A stretch of DNA of 64,000 bases from Chitinophagaceae bacterium (lineage in GTDB: Bacteria; Bacteroidota; Bacteroidia; Chitinophagales; Chitinophagaceae), in NCBI GenBank assembly GCA_019752045.1, contig JAIEMP010000005.1:62001-126000 (forward strand), given 5' to 3'. A program made the translations under genes and the position numbers. A model generated the notes under the pieces. The model was given only the letters and a program-made list of their open reading frames with translations. It was not told the DNA's origin and searched no databases. The first letter of the stretch is position 1; every line of letters starts with the position of its first letter. Below, in pieces: positions 32,874 to 43,300 of the stretch.

Positions 32874-33968
32874 ATGAGTACTACAACATATTTGGTTATT
32901 GCAGCAGCAGTGCTGGTATTCATTGTAATCTTTCAGATTGCAAAGGCCAGTGAGTATGTAAGTGTGTTAAAAGGAGAAGATCATTCCCGTAAACAAAACA
33001 ATCGTATCAACGGGTTTATGTTACTTGGTTTTATGATCCTCGGTTTTATTGGTGTATGGTATTGTAACAAACTGTTGTATAAAACAACATTGTTCCCGCA
33101 AGGATCTGCTTCGGTAGAAGGTGAGAAGATTGATGAGATGTTTATGATCACCACAGCTGTTACAGGAATTATTTTTGTGATCACCCAGTTCCTGCTGTTC
33201 TATTTTGCATGGAAGTACCAGGAAAAAGAAGGACAAAAAGCATTCTTCTTTCCGCATAACAATAAACTTGAATTGATCTGGACAGTGATCCCTGCTATTT
33301 TCTTAACTGTGCTGGTTGTGTTTGGTTTAAAATTCTGGTTCCGTATTACATCTGATGCGCCAAAGGGTGCACTGGAAGTGGAAATTGTTGGAAAGCAATT
33401 TGGATGGATCATGCGTTATCCCGGAAAGGATAAAAACTTCGGTCGAACTTATTTCAGAGTCATCAGCGATGAAAATAACAATTCACTTGGTCAGGTTTGG
33501 GAGAACAACGACTCTTTAAGATTAACAGCCGATCCTGCCAACTATGATGATGTGGTTACAACAACAACCATGTATGTAGTAAAAGACCGTGCAGTAAAAC
33601 TGATCATCAACAGTCGTGATGTTATTCATGATGTTGGGTTGAATCATTTCCGTTTGAAAATGGATGCAGTGCCCGGTATTCCAACCACACTTTGGTTTAC
33701 ACCGAAGTACACTACAAAGGAAATGAAAGAGCGTACAGGCAATCCTGATTTTGTGTATGAAATTTCCTGTGATCAGATGTGCGGTAACGGTCACTATTCA
33801 ATGAGAGGAATAGTTGAAGTGGTAACACAGGAAGAGTTTGATGTCTGGATGGCCAAACAAAAGCCAAACTATTATGTAGCAAAGCCGGAGAAAGATCCGT
33901 CTGCTGCACCTGCGGTTGCCGATACAACTGCAAAGCCGGCCGCTATTGCAGCCGTTGTAAAAAAATAA
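32874..33968 (+). CDS. coxB: cytochrome c oxidase subunit II
   Basis: This 364-residue subunit carries the CuA electron entry site. The hydrophobic part has up to four helices (near 5-23, 47-64, 91-113, 137-155), more than the usual two. The periplasmic cupredoxin domain (about 165-325) has H252 in DVIHDVGLNHF and C299-x3-C303-x3-H307-x2-M310 in SCDQMCGNGHYSM, so CuA ligands are complete. There is no fused heme c domain, so electrons must come from a separate cytochrome, such as ActE. The Ala/Pro/Lys-rich tail is low complexity. Confidence 0.96.
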   Translation: MSTTTYLVIAAAVLVFIVIFQIAKASEYVSVLKGEDHSRKQNNRINGFMLLGFMILGFIGVWYCNKLLYKTTLFPQGSASVEGEKIDEMFMITTAVTGIIFVITQFLLFYFAWKYQEKEGQKAFFFPHNNKLELIWTVIPAIFLTVLVVFGLKFWFRITSDAPKGALEVEIVGKQFGWIMRYPGKDKNFGRTYFRVISDENNNSLGQVWENNDSLRLTADPANYDDVVTTTTMYVVKDRAVKLIINSRDVIHDVGLNHFRLKMDAVPGIPTTLWFTPKYTTKEMKERTGNPDFVYEISCDQMCGNGHYSMRGIVEVVTQEEFDVWMAKQKPNYYVAKPEKDPSAAPAVADTTAKPAAIAAVVKK

Positions 33969-34002
33969 TTTATTTTAAGCGAACTGAAAAAATAATAAGA
34001 GT

Positions 34003-35817
34003 ATGAGCAGCGAAGCCACACACATACAGCAGCAAACACTTACTGTTCCTCATGAGACACATGTTGAAATTCATCATGATCACCATCATGAAACATTTCT
34101 CACCAAGTATGTTTTTAGTCAGGATCATAAAACTATTGCCAAGCAGTTTTTAATAACAGGGATGTTCTGGGCATTGATCGGTGGATTGTTTTCTGTGATC
34201 TTCCGTTTGCAATTAGGATTTCCTGAAGCAAAATTTCCATGGATGGAAATTTTGCTGGGCGAATGGGCAAAAGGCGGACAGTTACAGGCAGAAGCTTATT
34301 ATGCATTAGTAACCATGCACGGAACTGTGTTGGTATTCTTTGTTTTAACTGCAGGGTTGAGTGGAACATTTGCAAACTTTTTAATACCATTACAGGTTGG
34401 CGCCAGAGACATGGCATCACCTTTTCTCAATATGCTTTCTTACTGGTTCTTCTTTACTGCCAGTATTGTAATGCTTTCTTCTTTATTTGTTCAAACAGGA
34501 CCATTCAGTGGTGGTTGGACAGCATACCCTCCTCTTAGTGCTTTAGGTGAGGCATCACCAGGCTCAAAAGTGGGAATGGATCTTTGGCTTATTTCTATGT
34601 CATTGTTTGTGGTGTCTTCTTTATTAGGAGGTTTAAACTACATAGCTACTATCCTGAACATGAGAACAAAGGGAATGAGTATGACCCGTTTGCCTTTAAC
34701 CATCTGGGCGCTTTTCTTTACTGCGGTATTGGGAGTATTATCGTTCCCTGTATTATTCTCCGGATTTATCTTATTGATTTTTGATCGTCACTTTGGAACA
34801 AGTTTCTACTTAAGTGATATCTATATAAATGGACAGGCTTTACCAAACGAAGGAGGCAGTGCTATTCTCTACCAACATCTGTTCTGGTTCCTGGGCCATC
34901 CGGAAGTATACATTATTCTGTTACCGGCCATGGGTATGGCATCAGAGATTCTTTCCGTTAACAGCCGCAAACCAATCTTTGGTTATATGGCGATGGTGGG
35001 ATCGTTATTTGCTATTACTATTCTTGCCTTCCTTGTTTGGGCACATCACATGTTTGTTACAGGATTGAATCCATTCCTTGGAGCATTCTTTGTATTACTT
35101 ACATTACTGATTGCTGTACCAAGTGCCATCAAAGTATTTAACTGGTTAACCACTTTATGGAAAGGAAACATTCGCTTTACTCCGGGAATGTTGTTTGCAA
35201 TGGGTTTTGTAAGCTTGTTTATCTCCGGTGGTTTAACAGGAATCTTCCTTGGTAACTCATCATTGGATATTCATTTACACGATACGTATTTTGTAGTTGC
35301 ACACTTTCATATTGTAATGGGTGTAGCTTCTATGTTTGGTATGTTTGCAGGTATTTATCACTGGTATCCGAAAATGTACAGCCGTTATCTCAACAATACA
35401 TTGGGTTATATCCATTTCTGGGTGACAATGATTGGAGCTTACCTCATTTTCTGGCCCATGCACTACGAAGGTTTAGCAGGTATGCCACGCCGTTATTATA
35501 AGTTCGATATCTGGGAATCGTTTAAACATTTCGGCACACTTAACCAGTTTATCAGCATTGTATCCATCATTGTATTCCTTGCACAAATTCTGTTTTTAGT
35601 GAACTTCTTCTACAGTATCTGGAAAGGAAGAAAAGTAACCACACAAAATCCATGGGGAGCAAATACACTGGAGTGGACTACACCTATCACACCCGGTCAT
35701 GGTAACTGGTCAGGCGAAATTCCTGAAGTGCATCGCTGGGCATATGATTATGGAAAAGATGGAAAAGAATTTATTACACAGGTAACACCTGTTGATGACA
35801 GTGAGAGCAAGCATTAA
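34003..35817 (+). CDS. coxA: cytochrome c oxidase subunit I
   Basis: This 604-residue catalytic heme-copper subunit has about twelve or more transmembrane helices. The active site contains H299 in FLGHPEVYIILLP with the cross-linked Tyr, and CuB ligands H348/H349 in WAHHMFVTG. The heme ligands lie in DTYFVVAHFHIVMG, and the low-spin heme His is near ALVTMHGTVLVFF. The HPEVY form of the motif indicates an A-type, proton-pumping oxidase. An N-terminal His-rich segment (ETHVEIHHDHHHETF) precedes the first helix. It follows coxB by 34 nt. Confidence 0.97.
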   Translation: MSSEATHIQQQTLTVPHETHVEIHHDHHHETFLTKYVFSQDHKTIAKQFLITGMFWALIGGLFSVIFRLQLGFPEAKFPWMEILLGEWAKGGQLQAEAYYALVTMHGTVLVFFVLTAGLSGTFANFLIPLQVGARDMASPFLNMLSYWFFFTASIVMLSSLFVQTGPFSGGWTAYPPLSALGEASPGSKVGMDLWLISMSLFVVSSLLGGLNYIATILNMRTKGMSMTRLPLTIWALFFTAVLGVLSFPVLFSGFILLIFDRHFGTSFYLSDIYINGQALPNEGGSAILYQHLFWFLGHPEVYIILLPAMGMASEILSVNSRKPIFGYMAMVGSLFAITILAFLVWAHHMFVTGLNPFLGAFFVLLTLLIAVPSAIKVFNWLTTLWKGNIRFTPGMLFAMGFVSLFISGGLTGIFLGNSSLDIHLHDTYFVVAHFHIVMGVASMFGMFAGIYHWYPKMYSRYLNNTLGYIHFWVTMIGAYLIFWPMHYEGLAGMPRRYYKFDIWESFKHFGTLNQFISIVSIIVFLAQILFLVNFFYSIWKGRKVTTQNPWGANTLEWTTPITPGHGNWSGEIPEVHRWAYDYGKDGKEFITQVTPVDDSESKH

Positions 35818-35855
35818 TTGAAGTAAAAAGATAACCGTTGTTATCATAAAATAAA

Positions 35856-36782
35856 TTGAGCAGTCAACCGGAAGATAAGAAACAAGTGAAGTCAGGAGTG
35901 ATGGGCAAAATAGATGATTATAAACAGCTCATCAAGTTTACGCTCAGTTTTACAGTTGTGTTCAGCAGTATCATAGCATACATGCTGGCGCCAAATGTGG
36001 TTGAATATGATTTGTTAAGTATTGTGTTGTTATTTGTTGGCGGTATGTTGGTTACAGGAAGTGCCAACGCCATTAATCAGATAACAGAAAAAGATACAGA
36101 TGCAGTAATGAAACGTACAGGCAACCGTCCTGTAGCAAGCGGAAGAATGAGCGTAATGGAAGCAAGTGCGTTTGCATTTACAGCAGCAATCGTTGGCTCT
36201 TTGATTTTAGGTTTGTATTTCAGCTGGTATGCGGCTGGGTTAGCACTGTTGAGTTTATTTATTTACAGCTTTGTATATACGCCGTTAAAAAAAGTAAACT
36301 CAATTGCAGTATTGGTTGGCGCAATACCGGGGGCATTACCATGTTTAATTGGTTGGGCCGCTGCCTATAATGAAAATGAATTTTCATGGACGGGCGGATT
36401 AATTCTGTTTGCAATACAATTCCTATGGCAGTTCCCTCATTTCTGGGCTATTGCCTGGGTGGCGCATCAGGATTATTCAAAGGCGGGGTTTAAATTATTA
36501 CCCTCTCAGCAAGGACCAACTAAATTTACAGCCATTCAAACAGTTATTTATTCTTTGTTGATGATACCTGTAGGGATGTTGCCTTATTTCTTTAACATGA
36601 GTGGTGAAGTAAGCATGTGGATTTTAGTTGCAGCTAATTTATATATGGTTATTCAATGTGTGAGATTGTATATGAATATGGATGTAAAGAGTGCAAGAAG
36701 AGTAATGTTCAGCAGTTATATTTATTTGCCTGTTGTGTTACTTGCATTGCTGGCAGATAAAATAACAGCCAGCCCCCTTTAA
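35856..36782 (+). CDS. ctaB: heme o synthase (protoheme IX farnesyltransferase)
   Basis: This 308-residue UbiA-family membrane prenyltransferase makes heme O for the A-type oxidase. The farnesyl-PP Asp-rich site is NAINQITEKDTDAVMKRT (N-x-x-x-D type), and a second conserved region is WQFPHFWAIAWVAHQDYSKA. About nine helices are expected. The start is TTG at 35856. An ATG at 35901 would give a 293-residue protein beginning MGKIDDYKQL and is a real alternative. The last residues (SPL) and the TAA stop are encoded by a palindromic repeat at 36771-36800. Confidence 0.95.
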   Translation: MSSQPEDKKQVKSGVMGKIDDYKQLIKFTLSFTVVFSSIIAYMLAPNVVEYDLLSIVLLFVGGMLVTGSANAINQITEKDTDAVMKRTGNRPVASGRMSVMEASAFAFTAAIVGSLILGLYFSWYAAGLALLSLFIYSFVYTPLKKVNSIAVLVGAIPGALPCLIGWAAAYNENEFSWTGGLILFAIQFLWQFPHFWAIAWVAHQDYSKAGFKLLPSQQGPTKFTAIQTVIYSLLMIPVGMLPYFFNMSGEVSMWILVAANLYMVIQCVRLYMNMDVKSARRVMFSSYIYLPVVLLALLADKITASPL

Positions 36783-36800
36783 TTCCCCCAATGGGGGAAA
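36771..36800. repeat. palindromic repeat at the ctaB stop
   Basis: AGCCCCCTTTAATTCCCCCA then ATGGGGGAAA. The CCCCC/GGGGG hairpin contains the ctaB stop codon region. AGCCCCCTTTAA is read Ser-Pro-Leu-stop, as at the end of the gene at 18405. Confidence 0.8.
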
Positions 36801-36919
36801 ACAGCAAGGCACAATGCTTGCTTTTTTGAAAGATTGATTAAATAGCAGGATGTTGAATTAATGATGAACATAGTTCTTTTGTTGATGTGGTAGAAAAAAT
36901 AATTTATTAACGGTATAAA

Positions 36920-36962
36920 GCACCGCTCCTTCTCCTTTGGGGAAGGAGAAGGAGGAAGGGGC
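36920..36962. repeat. palindromic repeat before the first subunit III gene
   Basis: GCACCGCTCCTTCTCCTTTG followed by GGGAAGGAGAAGGAGG. It forms a long CTCCTTCTCC/GGAGAAGGAG hairpin just before the ATG at 36964. Relatives are at 28441 and 18245. It could mask or set the ribosome entry site of the next gene. Confidence 0.75.
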
Positions 36963-36963
36963 C

Positions 36964-37530
36964 ATGGAAAAGGTTATGAGTGAAAGCAGTAAAAAAATGC
37001 ATCCGCATAAATTTACATTGTGGATTGCCATTGGAAGTATTACAATGATGTTTGCCGGTTTCACCAGCGCATACATCGTTAAAAGTAATCAGGCGGGATG
37101 GCAGCCTGTGCAAATGCCGAAGATCTTTTTCTTATCAACTGTGCTGATTTTGGCAAGCAGTCTTACGATTTATCTTGCGCAAAAAGCGATGGCTGCAAGA
37201 GAGATGGCGAAGTACAGAACATTGATTTCAACAACTGCATTACTGGGTCTTGCATTTGTTGTTACACAGTTTCTGGGTTTCTCGGAGTTGTGGCAGCAGA
37301 AGATAACATTTAAAGAAAGTGTAGCAGGTTCGTTCTTTTATATTATTACAGGTGTACATGCTTTGCATGTAATTGGTGGAGTAATTGCATTGATTGTTTT
37401 GTTTGCAAGAATGTATAGTTCTAAAACAAAATTTTACAGCACCGCACCTGTTGAAACAGCCGGTTTATACTGGCACTTTGTAGATATACTCTGGATTTAC
37501 CTGTTTGTATTTTTCTTACTGGTATCCTGA
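36964..37530 (+). CDS. heme-copper oxidase subunit III, first copy
   Basis: From the ATG at 36964 this gives 188 residues (MEKVMSESSKKMHPHKFTLW). The frame extends upstream to 36937, but that part is palindromic repeat. The next ATG at 36976 is also possible. Five transmembrane helices are expected. HPHKFTLWIAIGSITMMFAG and the C-terminal ETAGLYWHFVDILWIYLFVF are diagnostic for subunit III. It is an oxidase membrane subunit without cofactors. A second subunit III gene follows 31 nt later; paired subunit III genes are common in Bacteroidota. Confidence 0.93.
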   Translation: MEKVMSESSKKMHPHKFTLWIAIGSITMMFAGFTSAYIVKSNQAGWQPVQMPKIFFLSTVLILASSLTIYLAQKAMAAREMAKYRTLISTTALLGLAFVVTQFLGFSELWQQKITFKESVAGSFFYIITGVHALHVIGGVIALIVLFARMYSSKTKFYSTAPVETAGLYWHFVDILWIYLFVFFLLVS

Positions 37531-37561
37531 TTCATTATTGAGAACAAATAAAAATTCATAA

Positions 37562-38236
37562 ATGGCACAAGCAGCAGCAGTTAACACAAAATGGTGGAGT
37601 GGAGGTAAAAGTCCCTTCAACGTGGAGTACGGGAAATTGATGATGTGGTATTTTTTAATGAGCGATGCATTTACATTCGGCGCATTCCTGATCTCTTACG
37701 GAACAGTGCGGATGAGCAGCATCTCATGGCCCGATCCAAACAAAGTGTTTAACTCGTTTCCATTGGCAGGGCATGCAAATTTGCCATTGGTGTTTGTGAG
37801 TCTGATGACGTTTATCCTCATTGTAAGTTCTGTAACAATGGTGTTGGCTGTGCATGAAGGGCATCACGGAAATAAAAAAGGTGTAGTGAAGTGGATGATC
37901 TGGACTATTCTCGGCGGCCTTGCTTTCTTAGGTTGTCAGGCATGGGAATGGCATCACCTGCACGATCAGGGCGCTTGGTGGGGACGTAATCCTTTTGCCA
38001 ATGCAGATGGAACAGTTGCAGGAAGCAATTTTGCTAATTTCTTTTTTACGATTACCGGTTTCCACGGCTTTCACGTACTCTCAGGTGTGGTGATCAATAT
38101 TATTGTAACCATCATGGCATGGAAAGGTGTGTTTGAACGTAGAGGTCATTATCTCATGATTGAGAAAATTGGTCTGTACTGGCACTTTGTAGATCTGGTA
38201 TGGGTATTTGTATTTTTGTTCTTTTATCTGGTTTAA
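37562..38236 (+). CDS. coxC: cytochrome c oxidase subunit III, second copy
   Basis: This 224-residue membrane protein has about five helices and is clearly subunit III: FNVEYGKLMMWYFLMSDAFT near the start, TITGFHGFHVLSGVVINIIV and GLYWHFVDLVWVFVFLFFYL at the end. It lies 31 nt downstream of the other subunit III gene and 40 nt before subunit IV. The two subunit III proteins differ in length and probably form distinct parts of one oxidase. It is the longer and more canonical of the two. Confidence 0.94.
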   Translation: MAQAAAVNTKWWSGGKSPFNVEYGKLMMWYFLMSDAFTFGAFLISYGTVRMSSISWPDPNKVFNSFPLAGHANLPLVFVSLMTFILIVSSVTMVLAVHEGHHGNKKGVVKWMIWTILGGLAFLGCQAWEWHHLHDQGAWWGRNPFANADGTVAGSNFANFFFTITGFHGFHVLSGVVINIIVTIMAWKGVFERRGHYLMIEKIGLYWHFVDLVWVFVFLFFYLV

Positions 38237-38276
38237 CTAATTCATTCAATTTATTTTTTTAGAAATAAAATTTATT

Positions 38277-38705
38277 ATGGAGCATCAAACATTTGGCGGC
38301 GAAGTAACCATGCCACACGAGGCACCCGGTGATGATTCGAAAAAACGAATATGGAGAACCACCTGGATTCTTTCCGGTATCACAGTGCTTGAACTTGGAA
38401 TCGGGTACCTCTTATACCTCACAGACTTTTCATCAGGTCTTGATCTGGCATTTAAAGGTGCGGTAATTATTCTTTCACTTGCCAAAGCATTTTATATCGT
38501 TTCAATTTTTATGCATCTGGGCGATGAAATCCGTAATCTGATTATGACCATCGTTGTTCCCTTGGTTTTATTTGTGTGGTTTATCATTGCTTTTTTAGCA
38601 GATGGTGTTTCGTGGAAAAATCTCCGCAACGAATACAATCCTAAAGAACAGATTAAACAGGAACAGGGACATACAGCTCCTGCAAAAGAAGGTGGACTGA
38701 AATAA
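38277..38705 (+). CDS. cytochrome c oxidase subunit IV-like protein
   Basis: This 142-residue protein matches the bacterial COX4/CtaF type: a soluble N-terminus, then helices at about 24-42 (TWILSGITVLELGIGYLLYL), 54-76 and 85-107. The middle KAFYIVSIFMHLGDEIRNLI is a family signature. It stabilises the oxidase and binds no cofactor. It is cotranscribed with subunit III and followed by a stem-loop at 38730-38766. Confidence 0.92.
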   Translation: MEHQTFGGEVTMPHEAPGDDSKKRIWRTTWILSGITVLELGIGYLLYLTDFSSGLDLAFKGAVIILSLAKAFYIVSIFMHLGDEIRNLIMTIVVPLVLFVWFIIAFLADGVSWKNLRNEYNPKEQIKQEQGHTAPAKEGGLK

Positions 38706-38729
38706 TTTAGTTTAATTTATAGTGAACCC

Positions 38730-38766
38730 GTCCCGGTTATTCCTGTTTTATTAGGAAAATCGGGAC
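38730..38766 (+). terminator. stem-loop between subunit IV and SCO genes
   Basis: GTCCCGGTTATTCCTG pairs with TTAGGAAAATCGGGAC to make an interrupted stem (GTCCCG/CGGGAC plus TTCCT/AGGAA). Only a weak T-rich stretch (GTATTTT) follows, so it may be an attenuator or processing site rather than a full terminator. Confidence 0.45.
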
Positions 38767-38796
38767 CTGTATTTTAAAGCAGCGAATGAACCGTGT

Positions 38797-39495
38797 ATGA
38801 GTAAAAAAGCTTTATTAGCATTATTAATCGCCGTTGGAATTCCTGTTACTTCCTATCTGATAGTGAAGTACGCAAGTCAGGATGCAGTGAATATGCCACG
38901 CCGTTATTTCTTCGATTCAGTTACAGAAAAAACGGAAAGAGGGCAATTGGTGAAAGATACACTCTGGCACAAAATCAGCAATTTTACATTTACCAATCAA
39001 CTGGGCAAAACAGTCAGCGCCGATTCTTTAAAAGGAAAAATCCTGATCGTAGATTATTTTTTTACACGTTGCCCCAATCCATGCCCTCTGCTTACACGTA
39101 ATATGAAGAAAATGCAGGATGCATTTTTGAAAACAGATTCACTGGTTCATTTTATTTCATTTACTGTTGATCCTGCAAGAGACAGTGTGCAGTTATTAAA
39201 GCAATATGCAGATAAATATAAAGTACGCCATAATAACTGGTGGTTTTTAACAGGTGATAAAAAGACCATTTATGACCTTGCATATAATGAATTTAAATCA
39301 GCCACCATTGATGGCGGCGAAGTGGATACAGCCTTTCTGCATACCAATAAATTTTTCCTGTTAGATAAAGACCGTGTTATCAGAGGCTGGTACAATGGTA
39401 CCGATACTGTAGAGATGGCAAGAATGGCCCGTGATATTGGACTGCTGTTCTTAGAAAAAGACAAGAAAAAGAAACGTAACCTTTTCAGAAAATAA
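38797..39495 (+). CDS. SCO1/SenC copper chaperone
   Basis: This 232-residue membrane-anchored thioredoxin-fold protein has one N-terminal helix (KALLALLIAVGIPVTSYLIV). The copper-binding C92-P-N-P-C96 lies in FFTRCPNPCPLLTRN, and the third-ligand His is probably in DTAFLHTNKFFLLD. SCO proteins deliver copper to CuA of subunit II, which fits the position after the oxidase genes. The C-terminal EKDKKKKRNLFRK is very basic. It lies 13 nt before the DUF420 gene. Confidence 0.95.
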   Translation: MSKKALLALLIAVGIPVTSYLIVKYASQDAVNMPRRYFFDSVTEKTERGQLVKDTLWHKISNFTFTNQLGKTVSADSLKGKILIVDYFFTRCPNPCPLLTRNMKKMQDAFLKTDSLVHFISFTVDPARDSVQLLKQYADKYKVRHNNWWFLTGDKKTIYDLAYNEFKSATIDGGEVDTAFLHTNKFFLLDKDRVIRGWYNGTDTVEMARMARDIGLLFLEKDKKKKRNLFRK

Positions 39496-39508
39496 AAGAA
39501 ACCAAACG

Positions 39509-40084
39509 ATGTCTCACTCCCGTGGTTATAAGAGAGGAATGCCTTTGCCTTCCTCACTAAAGAAAAATGATACGCTGGCATATGTACTGATTCTTTCTGT
39601 TAGTGCTATCGTTTTTGCTGCAGTAGTTATTTTAGGACGTGTTACTGTTGAAGTTAATCTTGGGTTTGATAAACATATTTTTGCACGCTTAAATGCGTTA
39701 ATTAATACGTTTGTTGCTTTACTGCTGCTCGGGGCTTTGTTTGCAGTAAAAGACAAACGATACCGTACTCACAAAAAGCTAATGTTGTGGGCTATCGGCT
39801 TTTCTGTTTTGTTTTTGCTCTCTTACATCTGTCATCATTTATTTACAGGCGATACCAGTTATGGAGGCACCGGCCTTGTAAAAATTGTATATTATGCAAT
39901 TCTGATTTCACATATCATACTGGCTGGCTTAATTCTTCCATTCATTTTGTTTACAGCTTACCGTGGTTTAACGGGCGAATATCATAAACATAAAAAGCTT
40001 GCACGTATTACCTGGCCGCTCTGGTTTTATGTAGCAGTAACCGGTGTGATTGTTTTCTGGATGATCAGTCCATATTACAACTGA
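39509..40084 (+). CDS. DUF420 membrane protein of the oxidase operon
   Basis: This 191-residue protein has four to five transmembrane helices, the first near 24-45. FARLNALINTFVALLLLGAL, TYRGLTGEYHKHKKLARITW-type sequence (here AYRGLTGEYHKHKKLARITW) and FWMISPYYN at the end are typical of DUF420 (CtaM-like). CtaM in Firmicutes is needed for maturation of heme-copper oxidase. A similar role here is suggested by family and location. It is the last gene of the operon. Confidence 0.92.
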   Translation: MSHSRGYKRGMPLPSSLKKNDTLAYVLILSVSAIVFAAVVILGRVTVEVNLGFDKHIFARLNALINTFVALLLLGALFAVKDKRYRTHKKLMLWAIGFSVLFLLSYICHHLFTGDTSYGGTGLVKIVYYAILISHIILAGLILPFILFTAYRGLTGEYHKHKKLARITWPLWFYVAVTGVIVFWMISPYYN

Positions 40085-40332
40085 TTAATTTTATAGAACG
40101 CTCATAATTAGCGGCAATAAAAAAGTACTTATGCTATTTTTATTATTCTCACTGTAATTGTTTTTTATAGTCTATACGTAGTTTGGCTAAGTGTATTCAT
40201 ATATTCACAAGCAATATGTATAGGTAGAAGCACACAATCTTTAAGGGAAAATACGGTAAAGCTTTTATTATTCTTTTCTGTTAGTTAGTTTTACCAACTC
40301 AATATCCAATAACAAGAACTAACAGTTTAACA

Positions 40333-43300
40333 ATGTATCTCAAACACCCAATTTCCTATGCAGGTTTTCTCCTGTTAATTTTACTTTGTAGTTATACGCA
40401 AACAAGAGCACAATCATTTGGAACATTTGCCTCTGCTGTTTGGTTAACCGATTGTAACCAAAGTAATTTCTTTAATACTTCAGGAAGCACCACCAATCAA
40501 ATTGGCCCTCCCGCAAATGTTTTTGACAATGCATATCTCGGTGCACATACTCAGAACGCTGCCACTTTAATATTAAGAGGTGCCGAAGTAAAAACGTTTA
40601 AGAACCCCGGTGTGGCAAATGTATGCGGTGTACGTTTGTATTACAGAGTATATCTGCAAACTGCAACACCCGGCGCATTCAGTATTATTGATCTTCCTTT
40701 ATTAGATGATTGTGATGTACCCAATAATCAGTTTCCATCGGGCGGGCCCTGCAGCGCAGGCGATCAGAAATGGCAAAGGGTTATTCCAAACGGAACAACC
40801 GTTCCTTTTGCACCGGTAAATCTTACAGCATACCCTGCCGGTAATTATGTGCTGGAAGTTTATTATGATGTGACCGGATCTTTTGCAAGTACATCTGCCT
40901 GTAATGATATTGTGTTGTTAAATAACGGTGGCGCAAATTATAAAGCAACGTTTTCTATTCAGGCGCCAACTTTAGCAAGTACAAACCCAACTACCTGTAA
41001 TGGTACAGAAGGCTCTGTAACCATTAACGGATTAGTGCCAGGGACAACTTATACTGTAAATTATACAGATGATGGAGCACCTGTAGGTCCGTTAACACTT
41101 ACAGCGAATGCATCAGGACAGATTATTCTGAGTGGTTTAAATGCCGGCATCTATTCAAACTTTTCATTGACGGTAAATGGATGTACAACCAATTTATTTA
41201 CCGGTGTCATCTTATCCAACCCGTTGTTTATACCAACGTTTACAGCTATTCCTCCTTTTTGTGCAGGATCAACAGCACCATTATTACCAACTACATCCAA
41301 CAATGGTATTACAGGAACCTGGAATCCGGCAGTGATTAATAATACAGCAACCGGTACCTATACATTTACACCCAATGCCGGACAATGCGGATTACCTGTG
41401 ACCATAACCGTAACCGTTATTCCAAACGTTACACCAACGTTCAGCTTCGGAACTGCGTTAACCATTTGTTCAGGAGGTACTGTTCCAACCTTACCCAATA
41501 CATCAACCAATGGCATCAATGGTACATGGAGTCCTTCCGTTGTAAGTAACACTGCAAGCGGCACGTATACGTTTACACCCAATGCCGGACAATGTGCAAC
41601 CACCACAACATTTACTGTAACCGTAAATCCAAACATCACACCAACGTTTAGTTTTGGAACTACGTTGACGATTTGCTCAGGCGGTACTGTTCCAACATTA
41701 CCTAACACATCAACCAATGGCATTACAGGAACATGGAGTCCCGCAACAGTGAGTAATACTGCAAGCGGCACCTATACGTTTACACCAAACAGCGGACAGT
41801 GTGCAACCACCACAACATTTACTGTAACTGTCAATCCGAATATTACACCAACATTCAGTTTCGGAAATTCATTAACCATTTGTTCCGGCGGTACCGTTCC
41901 AACATTACCAACTACATCTGATAATGGAATTACCGGCACATGGAATCCTGCAACAGTGAGCAATACTGCAAGTGGCACGTATGTTTTTACACCAACAGCA
42001 GGTCTTTGTGCAACAACGTTTACATTCACTGTAACCGTAAATCCGAACATTACACCAACGTTTAGCTTTGGAACAACATTAACGATCTGTTCGGGCGGTA
42101 CCGTTCCAACATTACCAAACACATCAACCAATGGCATCACCGGTACATGGAACCCTGCAACAGTAAGTAACACGGCAAATGGAACGTATACGTTTACGCC
42201 AAATGCCGGACAGTGTGCAACTACAACAACATTTACAGTAACCGTAAATCCGAATATTACACCAACGTTTAGCTTTGGAACAACATTAACGATCTGTTCG
42301 GGCGGTACTGTTCCAACATTACCAACAACATCAACCAATGGCATTACCGGCACATGGAATCCAGCAGTTGTAAGCAACACTGCAAGTGGTACGTATACCT
42401 TTACACCAACAGCCGGACAGTGTGCAACTACAACAACATTTACAGTAACCGTAAATCCGAATATTACACCAACGTTTAGCTTCGGTACAACGTTAACCAT
42501 ATGTTCCGGTGGCACTGTTCCAACATTACCTAACACATCAACCAATGGTATTACCGGCACATGGAATCCAGCAGTTGTAAGCAACACTGCAAGTGGTACG
42601 TATACCTTTACACCAACAGCCGGACAGTGTGCAACTACAACAACATTTACAGTAACCGTAAATCCGAATATTACACCAACGTTTAGCTTCGGTACAACGT
42701 TAACCATATGTTCCGGTGGCACTGTTCCAACATTGCCCAACACATCAACCAATGGTATTACAGGAACGTGGAACCCTGCAGTTGTAAGTAACACAGCAAG
42801 CGGCACCTATACGTTTACACCCAATGCCGGACAATGTGCTACCACTGCAACATTTACTGTAACGGTAAATCCAATTGTAACACCAACGTTTAGTTTTGGA
42901 ACAATATTGACTATTTGTTCTGGTGGAACCGTTCCAACATTGCCCAACACATCAACCAATGGTATTACAGGAACATGGAACCCTGCAGTAGTAAGTAATA
43001 CAGCAAACGGCACATATACATTTACGCCAACAGCCGGTCAATGTGCAACTACCACAACATTTACTGTAACTGTTACGCCTAATGTTACACCAACATTTAG
43101 TTTTGGAACTGCGTTAACGATTTGTTCCGGCGGTACTGTTCCAACATTACCAACAACATCTGATAATGGTATTAACGGAACATGGAGCCCGGCAGTAGTG
43201 AGTAACACCGCAAGCGGAACGTATACCTTTACTCCAACATCAGGAATCTGTGCAACAACAGTAACTTATACTGTAACAGTGAATCCGATTGTTACACCAA

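Noticed and set aside
36937-36963. Upstream start of the first subunit III gene
   Set aside because: The extra residues (GKEKEEGA) are translated palindromic repeat. The ATG at 36964 follows it directly.
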